NCBI RefSeq assembly: GCF_910592395.1
Contig: NC_088323.1
Span: forward strand, 6,324,001-6,388,000
Direction of reading: 5' to 3'
DNA from: Lineus longissimus
Taxonomy: Eukaryota > Nemertea > Pilidiophora > Heteronemertea > Lineidae
DNA length: 64,000 nucleotides
Program-made: the position numbers and the translations under genes
The notes under the pieces: generated by a model
The model's input: the letters and a program-made list of their open reading frames with translations, nothing else
Told to the model about the DNA's origin: nothing
Database searches by the model: none
Shown here: piece by piece, positions 1-11,697 of the stretch
How the letters are laid out: each line of letters begins with the position of its first letter
Position numbering within the stretch: the stretch's first letter is position 1

Positions 1-3000
1 TGTTCAATGATAACAGAAGAAGCAAACACTGCATGAAACAATGTTCAATGATAACAGAAGAAGCAAAGACTGCATGAAACAGAAGAAGCAAACACTGCAT
101 GAAACAATGTTCAATGATAAGAGAAGAAGCAAACACTGCATGAAACAATGTTCAATGATAACAGAAGAAGCAAACACTGCATGAAACAATGTTCAATGAT
201 AACAGAAGAAGCAAAGACTGCATGAAACAGAAGAAGCAAACACTGTATGAAATAATGTTCAATGATAAGACGAGAAGCAACACTGCATGAAACAATGTTC
301 ATTGATAAGAGAAGAAACAAACGCTGCATGAAACAAAAGAAGCAAACACTGTATGAAACAATGTTCAATGATAAGACGAGAAGCAACACTGCATGAAACA
401 ATGTTCATTGATAAGAGAAGAAACAAACGCTGCATGAAACAAAAGAAGCAAACACTGTATGAAACAATGTTCATTGATAAGAGAAGAAACAAACACTGCA
501 TGAAACAGAAGAAGCGAACACTGCATGAAACAATGTTCAATGATAAGAGAGGAAACAAACACTGCATGAAACAATGTTCATTGATAAGAGAGGAAGCAAA
601 CACTGCATGAAACAATGTTCATTGATAAGAGAAGAAGCAAACACTGCATGAAACAATGTTCATTGATAAGAGAAGAAGCAAGTACTGTATGAAACAATGC
701 TCATTGATAAGAGAAAAAGCAAACACTGCATGAAACAATGTTCAATGATAAGAGAAGAAACAAACACTGCATGAAACAAAAGAAACAAACACTGCATGAA
801 ACAATGTTCACAGATAAGAGAAGCAAACACTGCATGAAACAATGTTCATTGATAAGAGAAGAAGCAAACACTGCATGAAACAATGTTCAATGATAACAGA
901 AGAAGCAAACACTGTATGAAACAATGTTCATTGATAAGAGAAGAAGCAAAGACTGCATTAAACAATGTTCAATGATAAGAGAAGAAGCAAAGACTGCATG
1001 AAACAATGTTCAATGATAAGAGAAGAAGCAAACACTTTATGAAACAATGTTCATTGATAAGAGAAGAAGCAAACACTGCATGAAACAATGTTCAATGATA
1101 ACAGAAGAAGCAAACACTGTATGAAACAATGTTCATTGATAAGAGAAGAAGCAAAGACTGCATGAAACAATGTTCATTGATAAGAGAAGAAGCAAAGACT
1201 GCATGAAACAATGTTCAATGATAAGAGAAGAAGCAAAGACTGCATGAAACAATGTTCAATGATAAGAGAAGAAACAAACACTGTATGAAACAATGTTCAT
1301 TGATAAGAAAAGCAAACAATGTATGAAACAATGATCATTGATAAGAAGAAAGCAAACACTGCATGAAACAATGATTAGAATAAGCAGACAATGATCTTTT
1401 GATACACAATCAACAAAGTTCAATGATTAGAAGAAGCAACAATGTTCATTGATATGAGAAGAAGCAAACACTGTATGAAACAATGTTCATTGATAAGAGA
1501 AGAAGCAAAGACTGCATGAAACAATGTTCAATGATAAGAGAAGAAACAAACACTGCATGAAACAAAAGAAACAAACACTGCATGAAACAATGTTCAATGA
1601 TAACAGAAGAAGCAAACACTGCATGAAACAATGTTCAATGATAACAGAAGAAGCAAAGACTGCATGAAACAGAAGAAGCAAACACTGTATGAAACAATGT
1701 TCAATGATAAGACGAGAAGCAACACTGCATGAAACAATGTTCATTGATAACAGAAGAAGCAAAGACTGCATGAAACAGAAGAAGCAAACACTGTATGAAA
1801 CAATGTTCATTGATAAGAGAGGAAGCAAACACTGCATGAAACAATGTTCATTGATAAGAGAAGAAGCAAACACTGCATGAAACAATGTTCATTGATAAGA
1901 GAGGAAGCAAACACTGCATGAAACAATGTTCATTGATAAGAGAAGAAGCAAACACTGCATGAAACAATGTTCATTGATAAGAGAAGAAGCAAGTACTGTA
2001 TGAAACAATGTTCATTGATAAGAGAAAAAGCAAACACTGCATGAAACAATGTTCAATGATAAGAGAAGAAACAAACACTGCATGAAACAAAAGAAACAAA
2101 CACTGCATGAAACAATGTTCACAGATAAGAGAAGCAAACACTGCATGAAACAATGTTCATTGATAAGAGAAGAAGCAAACACTGCATGAAACAATGTTCA
2201 ATGATAACAGAAGAAGCAAACACTGTAAGAAACAATGTTCATTGATAAGAGAAGAAGCAAAGACTGCATGAAACAATGTTCAATGATAAGAGAAGAAGCA
2301 AAGACTGCATGAAACAATGTTCAATGATAAGAGAAGAAACAAACACTGTATGAAACAATGTTCATTGATAAGAAAAGCAAACACTGTATGAAACAATGAT
2401 CATTGATAAGAAGAAAGCAAACACTGCATGAAACAATGATTAGAATAAGCAGACAATGATCTTTTGATACACAAGCAACAAAGTTCAATGATTAGAAGAA
2501 GCAACAATGTTCATTGATATGAGAAGAAGCAAACACTGTATGAAACAATGTTCATTGATAAGAGAAGAAGCAAAGACTGCATGAAACAATGTTCAATGAT
2601 AAGAGAAGAAGCAAACACTGTATGAAACAATGTTCAATGATAACAGAAGAAGCAAACACTGCATGAAACAAAAGAAACAAACACTGCATGAAACAATGTT
2701 CATTGATAAGAGAAGCAAACACTGCATGAAACAATGTTTATTGATAAGAGAGGAAGCAAACACTGCATGAAACAAAAGAAGCAAACACTGTATGAAACAA
2801 TGTTCATTGATAAGAGAGGAAGCAAACACTGCATGAAACAAAAGAAACAAACACTGTATGAAACAATGTTCATTGATAAGAGAAGAATCAAACACTGCAT
2901 GAAACAAAAGAAGGAAGCACTGCATGAAACAATGTTTATTGATAAGAAGAAGCAAACACTGCATGAAACAATGTTCATTGATAAGACGAGAAGCAAACAC

Positions 3001-3275
3001 TGCATGAAACAATATTCATTGATAAGAAGAAGCAAACACTGCATGAAACAATGTTCATTGATAAGAGAAGAAACAAACCCTGCATGAAACAATGTTCATT
3101 GATAAGAAGAAGCAGAAAATGTTCTTTTGATAGAGAGCAGCGATTTCACATTAAAGAAACGAACACTGCATGAAACAATGTTCATTTGACAAACAATAGC
3201 GATTTCACATTAACGCTAGAAGAAAGAAACGAACAGTGGATGAAACAATGTTCCTTTAATAGACAACAGCGATCT
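1..3275. repeat. 41-bp tandem satellite with higher-order structure
   Basis: About 75 diverged copies of a 41-bp unit run head to tail; each contains the motifs GCATGAAACAATGTTCA and TTGATAAGAGAAGAAGC. A shortened variant lacking the ATGTTCATTGATAAG part recurs. Longer segments are duplicated: 660-883 matches 1971-2194 (offset 1311), and the unusual segment around 1381 matches 2446 (offset 1065). The two offsets differ by 246 bp, six units. The last ~180 bp are degenerate units. Because 41 is not a multiple of three, open frames arise on both strands; they are repeat artefacts, not genes. Confidence 0.97.
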
Positions 3276-4444
3276 TACATTTTCATGATATTCACCTAGC
3301 ACGGGCGGTCAACAACATCCTGACACAAGCTTGATGTTAATATCCAGTGTTAGTGATCTTATCAAGTGTTATATTTCTCATCAAATACACCAGAGTTGAC
3401 GCATGGAATTCGAAACAACATCCACAAGTACAGGGCTATTTCCCATCGAATTTATTATTATTAGCCAACAAATACACCACAGTTGATAATCCAAAAATGA
3501 ATGTTCCTTGGAACAAATTTATATCGATAGTTCCAGCAAACCACTGTCCATTATGGTAACACAAGATGTAAACACGTCATGCAGATTCAACAATTAATGT
3601 CTGCCAACGAAATTTGTGACACTGTCCGAATCCTCAGGATGGTAAACACGATCAAGAATGTCCATGGGAGTCAGGAGCCGTCCTGAAATTTCATGAAGGT
3701 TGTAACATGCTCGTGCCGTAAACAACATCATGAGGAACCATGTCTCCGTCTTCCAATACTGATGATTCATCTCGCTGAAATGAGAGGCAAATATAATTAG
3801 TCATCTAGAGAGACAAATGTTTGGGACTATATTCATTTATGACGTGCTACAGACAAAAAGGACCAAGGACCGTAGCCCATATCTCCAGAAGGGGGGGGGG
3901 GTGACTTGGCAACGATCATTAGCATTGACCACGCCGATTCGAGGATTGTCAGGCAACTCATTTTCAACCTCAACTTCCAAGGGTCCTCTTATCAACCCCT
4001 GGACAATAACAACGACATTTTTCACGACACTAACTAGAGAATTTATTTTCGTATGGACGTGTTCTCAATTTAAAACTTATTTGCTTGTCACGTAGAAACT
4101 GCAGTGACACGAAACGGCCAACTATAGGGGTGTTATCAGGGTGTACATTGCAGCCATTTTGAATTGCTAATCAACTAGTCACCGGATGGAGAGACTTAGG
4201 CCTACTCACTGGGAAAACACAATGTCAACGCTCAAGGGTGATTACGAGGCCGGGACAGACCTTTGCACCCGTTGGACGTGCCAAGACAAGTGTTTCCGTG
4301 TGTCAAGGCATATACTTCTCAAGCATGAGTTCCCTAAAGACAAATGCCAACTGACCTTGCTCATTTTCAAATACAACAAAAATCATAAGGCAAACCTTAA
4401 TTTATTGAAGACAGGATGAGGTCCTAATCTCAACACAAAGGCAA
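3276..4444. other. Unique non-coding stretch, no gene seen
   Basis: Short open frames occur on both strands but none resembles a known domain or has a splice context. A run of ten G lies near 3892-3901. Nothing else stands out. Confidence 0.6.
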
Positions 4445-4650
4445 GGCTTTAACTTTATTTTCGACAAAGGAACAAAGGAACAAGCTGTTCAACTGCTTTT
4501 CATATACAATGAGAACTATTGTGTCTCCCGGCCAACATGAATGGCGCACGTGATAATTCATTTCACTAGGCCTATGCAAGTCTGATCGGGTTGATGACGT
4601 ATGACAATTTTCCAACATTCAGTCGCAAACGAACGCCGGGTTTTTACAGA

Positions 4651-4731
4651 GCGCGTAGTGGCCTGGTGGTTAGGGCGGACGACTTTGGAGGTTTTTTTCT
4701 CCAATAGTCGCGAGTTCGAACCCCATACGCG
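4651..4731 (+). mobile_element. tRNA-derived SINE head, copy 1
   Basis: The sequence has a pol III box-A-like TGGCCTGGTGG at 4659-4669 and a box-B-like GTTCGAACCCC at 4714-4724. An anticodon-arm-like pairing (GACTTTGGAG with CTCCAATAGTC) lies between them, interrupted by a T-run. A cloverleaf is no longer complete, so this is a SINE head rather than a working tRNA gene. Confidence 0.7.
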
Positions 4732-5087
4732 GTTTCAACTGAAATCAGTCAATCAGTCAATAAAACAAGTCAAACAAAATCAGAATGCATTTTGTTCATT
4801 TTTTGGTGATCAAAATGTTGTTTCAAAATAAGGGCTGACCATTGGCACCACAATTTGAGCTGAAATTTGAAATTCTAATTGCTTTAGGATTTCAAGTTCC
4901 AGCCCAAATTGTGGTGCCAATGGTCAGCCCTTATTTTGAAACTACATTTTGATCACCAAAAAATGAACAAAATGCAGTCTGATTTTGTTTGACTTGTTTT
5001 ATTGACTGATTGACTGATTTCAGTTGAAACCACGTACGGGGTTCGAACTCGCGACTATTGGAGAAAAAAACCTCCAAAGGCGTCCGC
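4675..5087. repeat. Long inverted repeat (palindrome 1)
   Basis: Two arms of about 195 bp face each other across a short AT-rich spacer near 4870-4890. The left arm begins with GCGGACGACTTTGGAGG and the right arm ends with its reverse complement at 5071-5087. Arms differ at scattered positions. The left arm continues outward into a tRNA-like sequence; the right arm keeps only the box-B-like half. Confidence 0.9.
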
Positions 5088-5662
5088 GCAATCTGGTTTT
5101 GTTTTATTCATTTGAGTGGAAACAACGTGCGACCCTTAAAGTTTTAAAATAAAATCATTTTACTATTTTATTTTCATGGTCAAAAACAATACAACATACA
5201 AAGCTTTTCGTTTCTGTTATTTCGAACCATGTCGGGACAAATATCAAAAAAATAATATCTAAAAGAATCGATACAGAATTTTTATGCATAACTTAATAGT
5301 ACATATATTTAGGTAAAGTTTCTTCCCGGATCCCCTATTCTGACATCAGTAACCAGAAAATCATGTCAGCCGGGTGAATCAAAATTTTAGTTGATTAATT
5401 CAATAATAGGTGGCAGTACTGACCACTAGACTCTGGATACTCGTGTACGTCATATCCAATAGGTGTAGCTTAGCTTTATTTTCGACAATGGAACAAGCTG
5501 TTCAGCTGCTTTTCATAATACTATGAGAACTATTGTGTATCCCAGCCAACATGAATAGCGCACGTGACAATTCATTTCTCTAGGCCTATGCAAGTGATCG
5601 GGTTGATGACGTATGACAATTTTCCAACATTCAGTCGCAAACGAACGCCGGATTTTTACAGA

Positions 5663-5743
5663 GCGCGTAGTGGCCTGGTGGTTAGGGCGGACGACTTTGG
5701 AGGTTTTTTTCTCCAATAGTCGCGAGTTCGAACCCCATACGCG
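5663..5743 (+). mobile_element. tRNA-derived SINE head, copy 2
   Basis: This is nearly identical to the tRNA-like segment at 4651-4731, including box A (TGGCCTGGTGG) and box B (GTTCGAACCCC). Confidence 0.7.
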
Positions 5744-6056
5744 GTTTCAACTGAAATCAGTCAATCAGTCAATAAAACAAGTCAAACAAAATCAGAATGC
5801 ATTTTGTTCATTTTTTGGTGATCAAAATGTAATTTCAAAATAAGGGTTGACCATTGGCACCACAATTTGGGCTGGGAATTGCTTTAGATTTTCAATTCCC
5901 AGCCCAAATTGTGGTGCCAATGGTCAACCCTTATTTTGAAATTACATTTTGATCACCAAAAAATGAACAAAATGCATTCTGATTTTGTTTGACTTGTTTT
6001 ATTGACTGATTGACTGATTTCAGTTGAAACCGCGTACGGGGTTCGAAGTCGTCCGC
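5687..6056. repeat. Long inverted repeat (palindrome 2)
   Basis: The arms meet around a ~14-nt spacer near 5880-5895, where GGGCTGGGAATT faces AATTCCCAGCCC. The right arm has lost the part matching the anticodon-arm region: GGGGTTCGAA runs directly into GTCGTCCGC near 6040-6056. Otherwise it parallels palindrome 1. Confidence 0.9.
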
Positions 6057-6442
6057 CCAATCTGGTTTTGAGCGACCCTTAAAGTTTTAAAATAAAATCT
6101 TCACATTATTTTATTTTCTTGGTCAAAAACAAAACAAAATACAATGCTTTTCGTTTCTGTTATTTCGAACCGTGTCGGGACAAATATCAAAAAACTAATA
6201 TCTAAAAGAATCGATACAGATTTTTGATGTACAACTTAATAGTACATGTATGTTCAGGGAAAGTATTATTACTCGACAACTTGTAATATGAGGTAAAGTT
6301 TCTTCCCCTATTCTGACATCAGTAACCAGAAAATCATGTCAGCTGGGTGAATCAAAATTTTAGTTGATGAATTCAATAATAGGTGGCAGCACTGAATAGA
6401 GCAAGTTTTTCGCCACCTATTGGCCTGAAGCTGATTAGCATT

Positions 6443-6738
6443 CAGAACCTGGCGGTGACCTATGACCTTTGTGGCATTTGTAACATGTGCTTCGTCGGTT
6501 CTATTATGCCAAAAGTTCAATTGATTTGTGATCACATCAGGGTAAATAAATGGTTACGTAGACTGATTAGTCGCCCTTTTACCCGGAAACGTCATATCCA
6601 ATCATATCGCTCGTCACAGCCAGAACCTGGCGGTGACCTATGACCTTTGTGGCATTTGTAACATGTGCTTCTTCGGTTCTATTATGCAATTGATTTGTGA
6701 TCACATCAGGGTGAATAAATGGTTACGTAGACTGATAG
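6443..6738. repeat. Direct repeat pair of ~120 bp
   Basis: 6443-6568 and 6621-6738 share CAGAACCTGGCGGTGACC through GGTTACGTAGACTGAT; the second copy lacks a few bases after TTCTATTATGC. This is a local duplication with no coding content. Confidence 0.9.
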
Positions 6739-7409
6739 GGTGAATAAGTCGCCTTTTTCGCCGATTCAATATGCCATGAATATGCCAAGTGTCAAAACAT
6801 TATTCAAATCTTATTTGCATGTCAAACGTTATCCGAGGGCGAGGGCTAAATACATTTATTTTTGGCAATAAAGGAAATGGGACGCTCGCTTAATCAAGTC
6901 GGAACAGTATATAACACAAGAATCTACTCACCATGAACATGAACAGCCCATTGGACATCGTCGGCATGGCGTGACACTCCGATACTTCGGGAGCTTATTT
7001 TTGGACACTATAGTGGCGATGATGACATATCACCATGTTGGGCGTACTTTTGCGGATTATCGTAATTTATGAACGAAGACCTTTCGTATTACTGTGATCT
7101 CGGCCAAGAGCCGTCGTGATGTCGAAGTTCTTGGTTCTGTTGACACGCCCGACGGACATCTAAAATGAAAGAAACAGAAAAGGACATCAGATAATGAATT
7201 CAATTTATAACATAATGGGTGATATGAATAAAGACTAGCAAATGCATTAGACCAGGCCTTTTCTGTACAATTCATTTCTTTACTGTTCAGGATTGTCCAT
7301 CGCGACAACCGTCATGGATTGAGACACTGAAACTAGTCACAACCATGGGATGTGACGTGTAGGACATGCAGCATTCTCACAAGGTCTCACTGTTGGCCCC
7401 GCCCCGATG
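6739..7409. other. Non-coding stretch, no gene seen
   Basis: I see no domain-bearing frame and no splice-bounded exon here. Confidence 0.5.
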
Positions 7410-7735
7410 AAAGCTTTAGCTTTATTTTCGACAATGGAACAAGCTGTTCAACTGCTTTTCACATACAATAAGAACTATTGTGTCTTCCGCCCAACATGAA
7501 TAGCTCACGTGATAATTCATTTCACTTGGCCTATGCAAGCCTGATCGGGTTGATAACGTATGAAAATGTTCCAAGGTTCTGACAGTCGCAAACGCACGCG
7601 TAGACAAAATCGCATTTCGTTCATTTTTTGGTATCAAAATGTAGTTTCAAAATAAGGCTTGACCATTGCCACCACAATTTGGGCTGGAAATTGGAATTCT
7701 ATTTGCTTTAGGATTTCAATTTTGTAAGGATCATC
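7410..7735 (+). repeat. Third, single-arm copy of the palindrome family
   Basis: It starts with the same CTTTATTTTCGACAATGG lead-in as the two 1-kb copies. It jumps over the tRNA-like head, then follows the left palindrome arm (CCACAATTTGGGCTGG) and stops at the GCTTTAGGATTTCAATTTT that marks the palindrome centre. It has no right arm. Confidence 0.8.
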
Positions 7736-7847
7736 TTTTCTGATTATATAATTCTGGTGTAATTCCTATGAAATCAATATTCAATGAATAGGCAGCAATT
7801 GATCACCTGCACTGACTGACATTTGTGAGATGACATTAGACCAGTTT

Positions 7848-7968
7848 ACACCAGGTGGAGGAAGTCATTGTCTAAATATAGGCACAAAGAACAAAAGATC
7901 ATGTGGTGTGCGACCATGCGGTCTTTAATTGTTTGTTGTGGCATTTAGTGGTTTCCTCCGCCTGGTGT
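7848..7968. mobile_element. Small inverted-repeat element (MITE-like)
   Basis: 18-bp termini, ACACCAGGTGGAGGAAGT on the left and the near-complement GTTTCCTCCGCCTGGTGT on the right, bound a 121-bp non-coding body. No target duplication is clear. Confidence 0.55.
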
Positions 7969-8100
7969 GAGGGCCTATTTTCGGCACGGAGGCATACAAC
8001 TGATATTTGTAGAAGATTTACAAGTAAATTAATCAGCAAATGACTTGATACCACGAAATAATTTATAATTTATAGTTCTGCGAAACCTGCCTATACTTGT

Positions 8101-8672
8101 ACGCCAACGACAGGGATGCCAGCATTAGCAGACTCGCGAGCTCGCGTGAAATGATAGGGAAACCAAAAATAGGGCATCTAGGGCAAATTTTGCCCTAAAA
8201 TAGGAATTTTTGAGGAGAACAAAAAACTACAGGGGTTTATAGGAGTTATAGGGCCGGCAGAAAGGAGTGAAGACGAAAACGTTTAGGGGGATGGCAATGC
8301 GCCTTCCAGACCCCAGTCAGAGCACGAGGTACAAATCTGAACACAACAGGGTTCTAAATCACACCAAAAAATGCTACGCCAACGACAGGGATGCCAGCAT
8401 TTGCAGACTTTCGAGCTCGCGTGAAAATACGGGTGGGAAATATGAAATGATAGGGAAAGGGTATAAGGGAAACCAAAAAGTAGGGGTTATAGGGCAAATT
8501 TTGCCCTAAAATAGGGATTTTTGAGGAGAACAAATAACTACAGGGGTTTATAGGGCCGGCAGAAAGGAGTGAAGACGAAAACGTTTAGGGGGAAAGCAAT
8601 GCTCCTTCCAGACCTCAGTCAGAGCACGAGGTACAAATCTGAACACAACAGGGTTCTAAATCACACCAAAAA
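8101..8672. repeat. 275-bp direct repeat pair
   Basis: ACGCCAACGACAGGGATGCC at 8101 recurs at 8376, and the copies stay similar through ATCACACCAAAAAAT. Copies differ by small indels around the GATAGGG tracts. It contains no gene. Confidence 0.9.
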
Positions 8673-8786
8673 ATACTACTTACAGGAAACTGTTCGTTTC
8701 TACAAGTTTGCCGACTCCTCCAGTTACCATTCGTCGAGATGGAGATGATTTTGGCAAAGGATTACTTAGATTAAATCCGATTTAAT

Positions 8787-10240
8787 TTGCACCAGAAATC
8801 TTTTTCCCAGTTCGACCTTCTTCTCGCCGCCAAACAGGGCCTAGGATGTGACGTGGAGGACATGCGGCAATCCCAGAAGGCCATGCTGCAGGCCCTGGTG
8901 AAAGGGCGGGATAATTCAAATGCAAAATGCTTCCTTTTGGTTCTCCGAGACCTTTCATCTCCTGCAGCAAACCAGCCCGACGTTTATGGTACACTGGACA
9001 ATGTTATACTTGATAGGGTGTATGACTTCACATATCTGGGAACATCCATTGACTATAAGGGTTCTTTTAAGTCTGGAGTTGAAGTGCTTACCAAAAAAGG
9101 CTCCAAAGCTTTTTATGTTCTGATGAAAACAATTAACTCCAATCGAATAGAACCTCGTACTGCTATTCGTTTGTTTAATAGCTTTATCAGGCCAATTCTC
9201 ATGTATAACTGTGAAATTTGGAGTTTCGCTTTTCTCAAGTCACTACTTATTAACGACAGCAATAAATTTGTCAAACAACTGGATCGTTTTCCATTTGAGC
9301 AATTATTGTCTAAATTTTGTAAATGGATCTTGGGTGTTAATAGATTTACATCAAACTGCGGAGTGAAGGCAGAACTTGGACAATATCCTTTCCTTGTATT
9401 TATGTTCAAACATACTTTTGATTACCTATCTCATGTTAAAAACTCCAGTAATACAATCCTTAATGAAGCTTATGAAGTTGACAAAAAGCTCACTTCGTCC
9501 TGTAGTATCAACAAATCTGTATCGGCAACTATTGATGTGTTAAACACTAAATTTCAGAAAAATCTCGATCTCTCGTCTAGTAGTACTAATGTATCAAATT
9601 CACTCGAATTATTGTATCATTCTCATTTCTTCTCTGTATTACAAAATGACAAAAGGTCAAATTCTAGTCAAAAAAACAAACTCAGAACCTACAGAACTTT
9701 TAAAACTGAGTACCAACTTGAGCCCTACCTTAATGTTCTAAAAAACAGGGGGTTGTTTTCAAAAATGGCTAAGTTTCGCCTTAGCAATCACAACCTACTC
9801 ATCGAAAAAGGTAGACATTTTGGTACTCAGTTAGAAAAGCGTCTCTGTCCTTTTGGGTGTAACGTTATTGAGGACGAGTTCCACTTTTTTGCACGATGTC
9901 CCTCTAACAATAAATTTAGAGACGAGTATCTCACAAATATAAATTTTTATAAATGTAGTCAATTATTTTCAAATCTGGATTTTATTTCTATTATGAGTAG
10001 TACTGACAACAAGACTATTTTAGATACTGCTATTTTTATCTCGAAAGCCTTTGAAGAAAGACAAACAGCTCTTCAGGGGCACTAATTAATAAGTCATTGT
10101 GGTCTTATTTTAATTACCATATACATGTAACTTTCTTTTAAAAATATTTTTGTATGTGTTGTATTTGTATATATGTGCTGCCATACTGTCTTATCCTTTG
10201 ATAGTTGTGCAATAAATTGAATTGAATTGAATTGAATTGA
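8787..10240 (+). mobile_element. 5'-truncated non-LTR retrotransposon (LINE), RT C-terminus
   Basis: An uninterrupted frame of 432 codons runs to a TAA at 10083-10085; it opens at a TTG, so the true start is missing. Residues ~77-144 carry the end of a LINE reverse transcriptase, with YLGTSI and then FIRPILMYNCEIWSF, a form of the family's RPILxYxxExW motif. The RT catalytic FADD box is absent. A cysteine/histidine knuckle (C-x3-C-x8-H-x4-C, from about residue 354) is typical of LINE C-termini. The 3' end has AATAAATTGAA and a (TTGAA)n tail at ~10205-10243, as in CR1/L2-like clades. The first ~65 codons do not look like RT and may be flanking DNA or chimeric. Confidence 0.85.
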
Positions 10241-10649
10241 ATTGGTAAAGCTGCGAACTATATGATATATGCGTTTGACGAAAAACCGACCTATACAGCA
10301 ATCTATTTTAAGTTTGACCGAAACCAATGCTATTAGAGTAATTGTAAATTAAAGATTAAATGCAGTGACCCTCATGTTTGCGACTTATGTGGAGATTCTT
10401 TCTATCACAACCACGCACGAAGACAATGTCACCGCCAGAACCCCCCCCCCCCCCCTTAAGTCTGTGTAGTCCAGCCAGTGTTATTTTCATATACCAGAAA
10501 TATCACTATCTCAAAATAAAGATCTTCTCTTTCTTCGTATATATATCACTATCTTCCAATAAAGAAGCGCGATAAAATCGGGAATGAGAACCTGCAGGGA
10601 AGTACTGAGGACACGGAAAAAAGGATAATTGTAAAAATTGCAAAATATT
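10241..10649. other. Non-coding, poly-C tract
   Basis: A run of 14-15 C lies at about 10441-10455. I see no supported gene between the LINE tail and the tRNA. Confidence 0.6.
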
Positions 10650-10729
10650 TGACAGCTGTGGGATTCGAACCCACGCCCTTTCGGACTGGTGCCTAAAACC
10701 AGCGCCTTAGACCGCTCGGCCAAGCTGCC
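10650..10729 (-). tRNA. tRNA-Leu (anticodon UAG)
   Basis: The reverse strand folds into a complete 80-nt class II tRNA. The 7-bp acceptor stem GGCAGCT pairs with AGCTGTC, followed by discriminator A (10650). The D arm has the box A TGGCCGAGCGG. The anticodon stem CTGGT/ACCAG encloses TTTAGGC, giving anticodon TAG (reads CUA). A short variable arm and the box B GGTTCGAATCC follow. CCA is not encoded. A TTTT stretch just past the 3' end (near 10641-10644) can serve as the pol III terminator. No intron is seen, and the stems are intact, so it is probably functional. Confidence 0.95.
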
Positions 10730-11697
10730 ATATGCCTCTGCTGCCTTTGTGCATAGAACACAATCTATAGCGCCGGGTGATTCATCGATAAAGGAAATGA
10801 CGCGGGTGTACGTGGTTTTCCCATCATACCTTTTGAGCGGGCTGTTCAAGACGCGCGGGAGAGACAAATGTGCAATAAAGGCGAGAACATATATATATAT
10901 CGGCATACACGTGGGCATAACGCCAAATAGTCCAGCGGAGTCCGTGTCTAATAGTCTATATCCCATGTTCCTCTAAAGGAAGTACATTTGTAAAAGTGTA
11001 TAGTGTAATCAAATGTGTATGTCAGGAGCAGTGTAACAGTTTTAAGTTCCCCCTACAGAAAGGATTGCCCTGCCTTAAAGGCTAAAGCATGTTGTCGGAT
11101 TGAGGTGTGGTTCTCCGTTGATACCTATAGGAGATTAAAAGCACTTCATAAAATCTGTTCCCGGACACCTTTTAAGACGCAGGTTTTCGGAAACTGATAA
11201 GTGACAAAGCGCGACAAAGGAGTATCATACGCTTTTATAATATCGGAGGTATAATGTTACTGTAGAACGATACCATACAAGAGGGAAGGATGGGGGATCA
11301 AAACTGCTGCACGAGTACGACCGCTGTGATGTTATGGAGTTTTCCCCTTGATAATGTCCGGAGTGTATTATTCTATGGCTTGATGTGCCATCCGGAAGGT
11401 TGGCAGTTCACCACTCCGTCCCGAACAAGAGGATGAGATATATAGTTAGTATAAGGTTAAAACCAATATTCGCGCCGTAGAAACTACAACTTCTGCTCCT
11501 CCTACCTGGGACGGCCGTCTATTATTTTTGCTTGAGGAAATGGCAGATGCCGATCCTGCAATCTTTTAGAATATTGATTTCAGTGACTTTCCCTTACTTA
11601 TAATATCGAATGTCGGTCAATATTGCGCCTCCATCGTGGTTTGTAAAGTGCCGGCCGCACCCCTGGTCACTTCAGGCTGAAGAGTTCCTGAGGTAGG
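10730..11697. other. Spacer between tRNA-Leu and Gene A
   Basis: I see no supported exon. The segment directly before 11698 should hold Gene A's promoter and 5'UTR, but I find no clear TATA box. Confidence 0.5.

Larger units (their letters stand above)
4445..5424. repeat. ~1-kb tandem duplication, copy 1
   Basis: This block starts with a CTTTATTTTCGACAA motif, holds a long palindrome, and ends with AATAATAGGTGGCAG. The same order of landmarks recurs immediately downstream at 5468-6396, so the two blocks are diverged direct duplicates. Confidence 0.85.
5468..6396. repeat. ~1-kb tandem duplication, copy 2
   Basis: This is a diverged second copy of 4445-5424 with the same order: CTTTATTTTCGACAA lead-in, tRNA-like arm, palindrome, an AAAACAAAACAAAATACA-like tract, and AATAATAGGTGGCAG at the end. 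Confidence 0.85.

Noticed and set aside
1-3092. Numerous open frames on both strands (60-140 codons) in the satellite
   Set aside because: They are translations of the 41-bp repeat in rotating frames; the same peptides recur on every pass and there is no unique sequence.
1-3275. Possible CRISPR array
   Set aside because: The repeats are directly contiguous and diverged with no unique spacers, and the rest of the window is eukaryotic.
3817-4095. 92-codon open frame on plus
   Set aside because: No domain, it includes the poly-G run, and an overlapping minus frame is equally open.
4601-5843. Two near-identical 76-codon frames (4601-4831, 5613-5843)
   Set aside because: They are the tRNA-like SINE arm of the duplicated blocks, not genes.
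10511-10976. 151-codon minus and 95-codon plus frames across the tRNA
   Set aside because: Both run through the tRNA-Leu gene and have no protein character.
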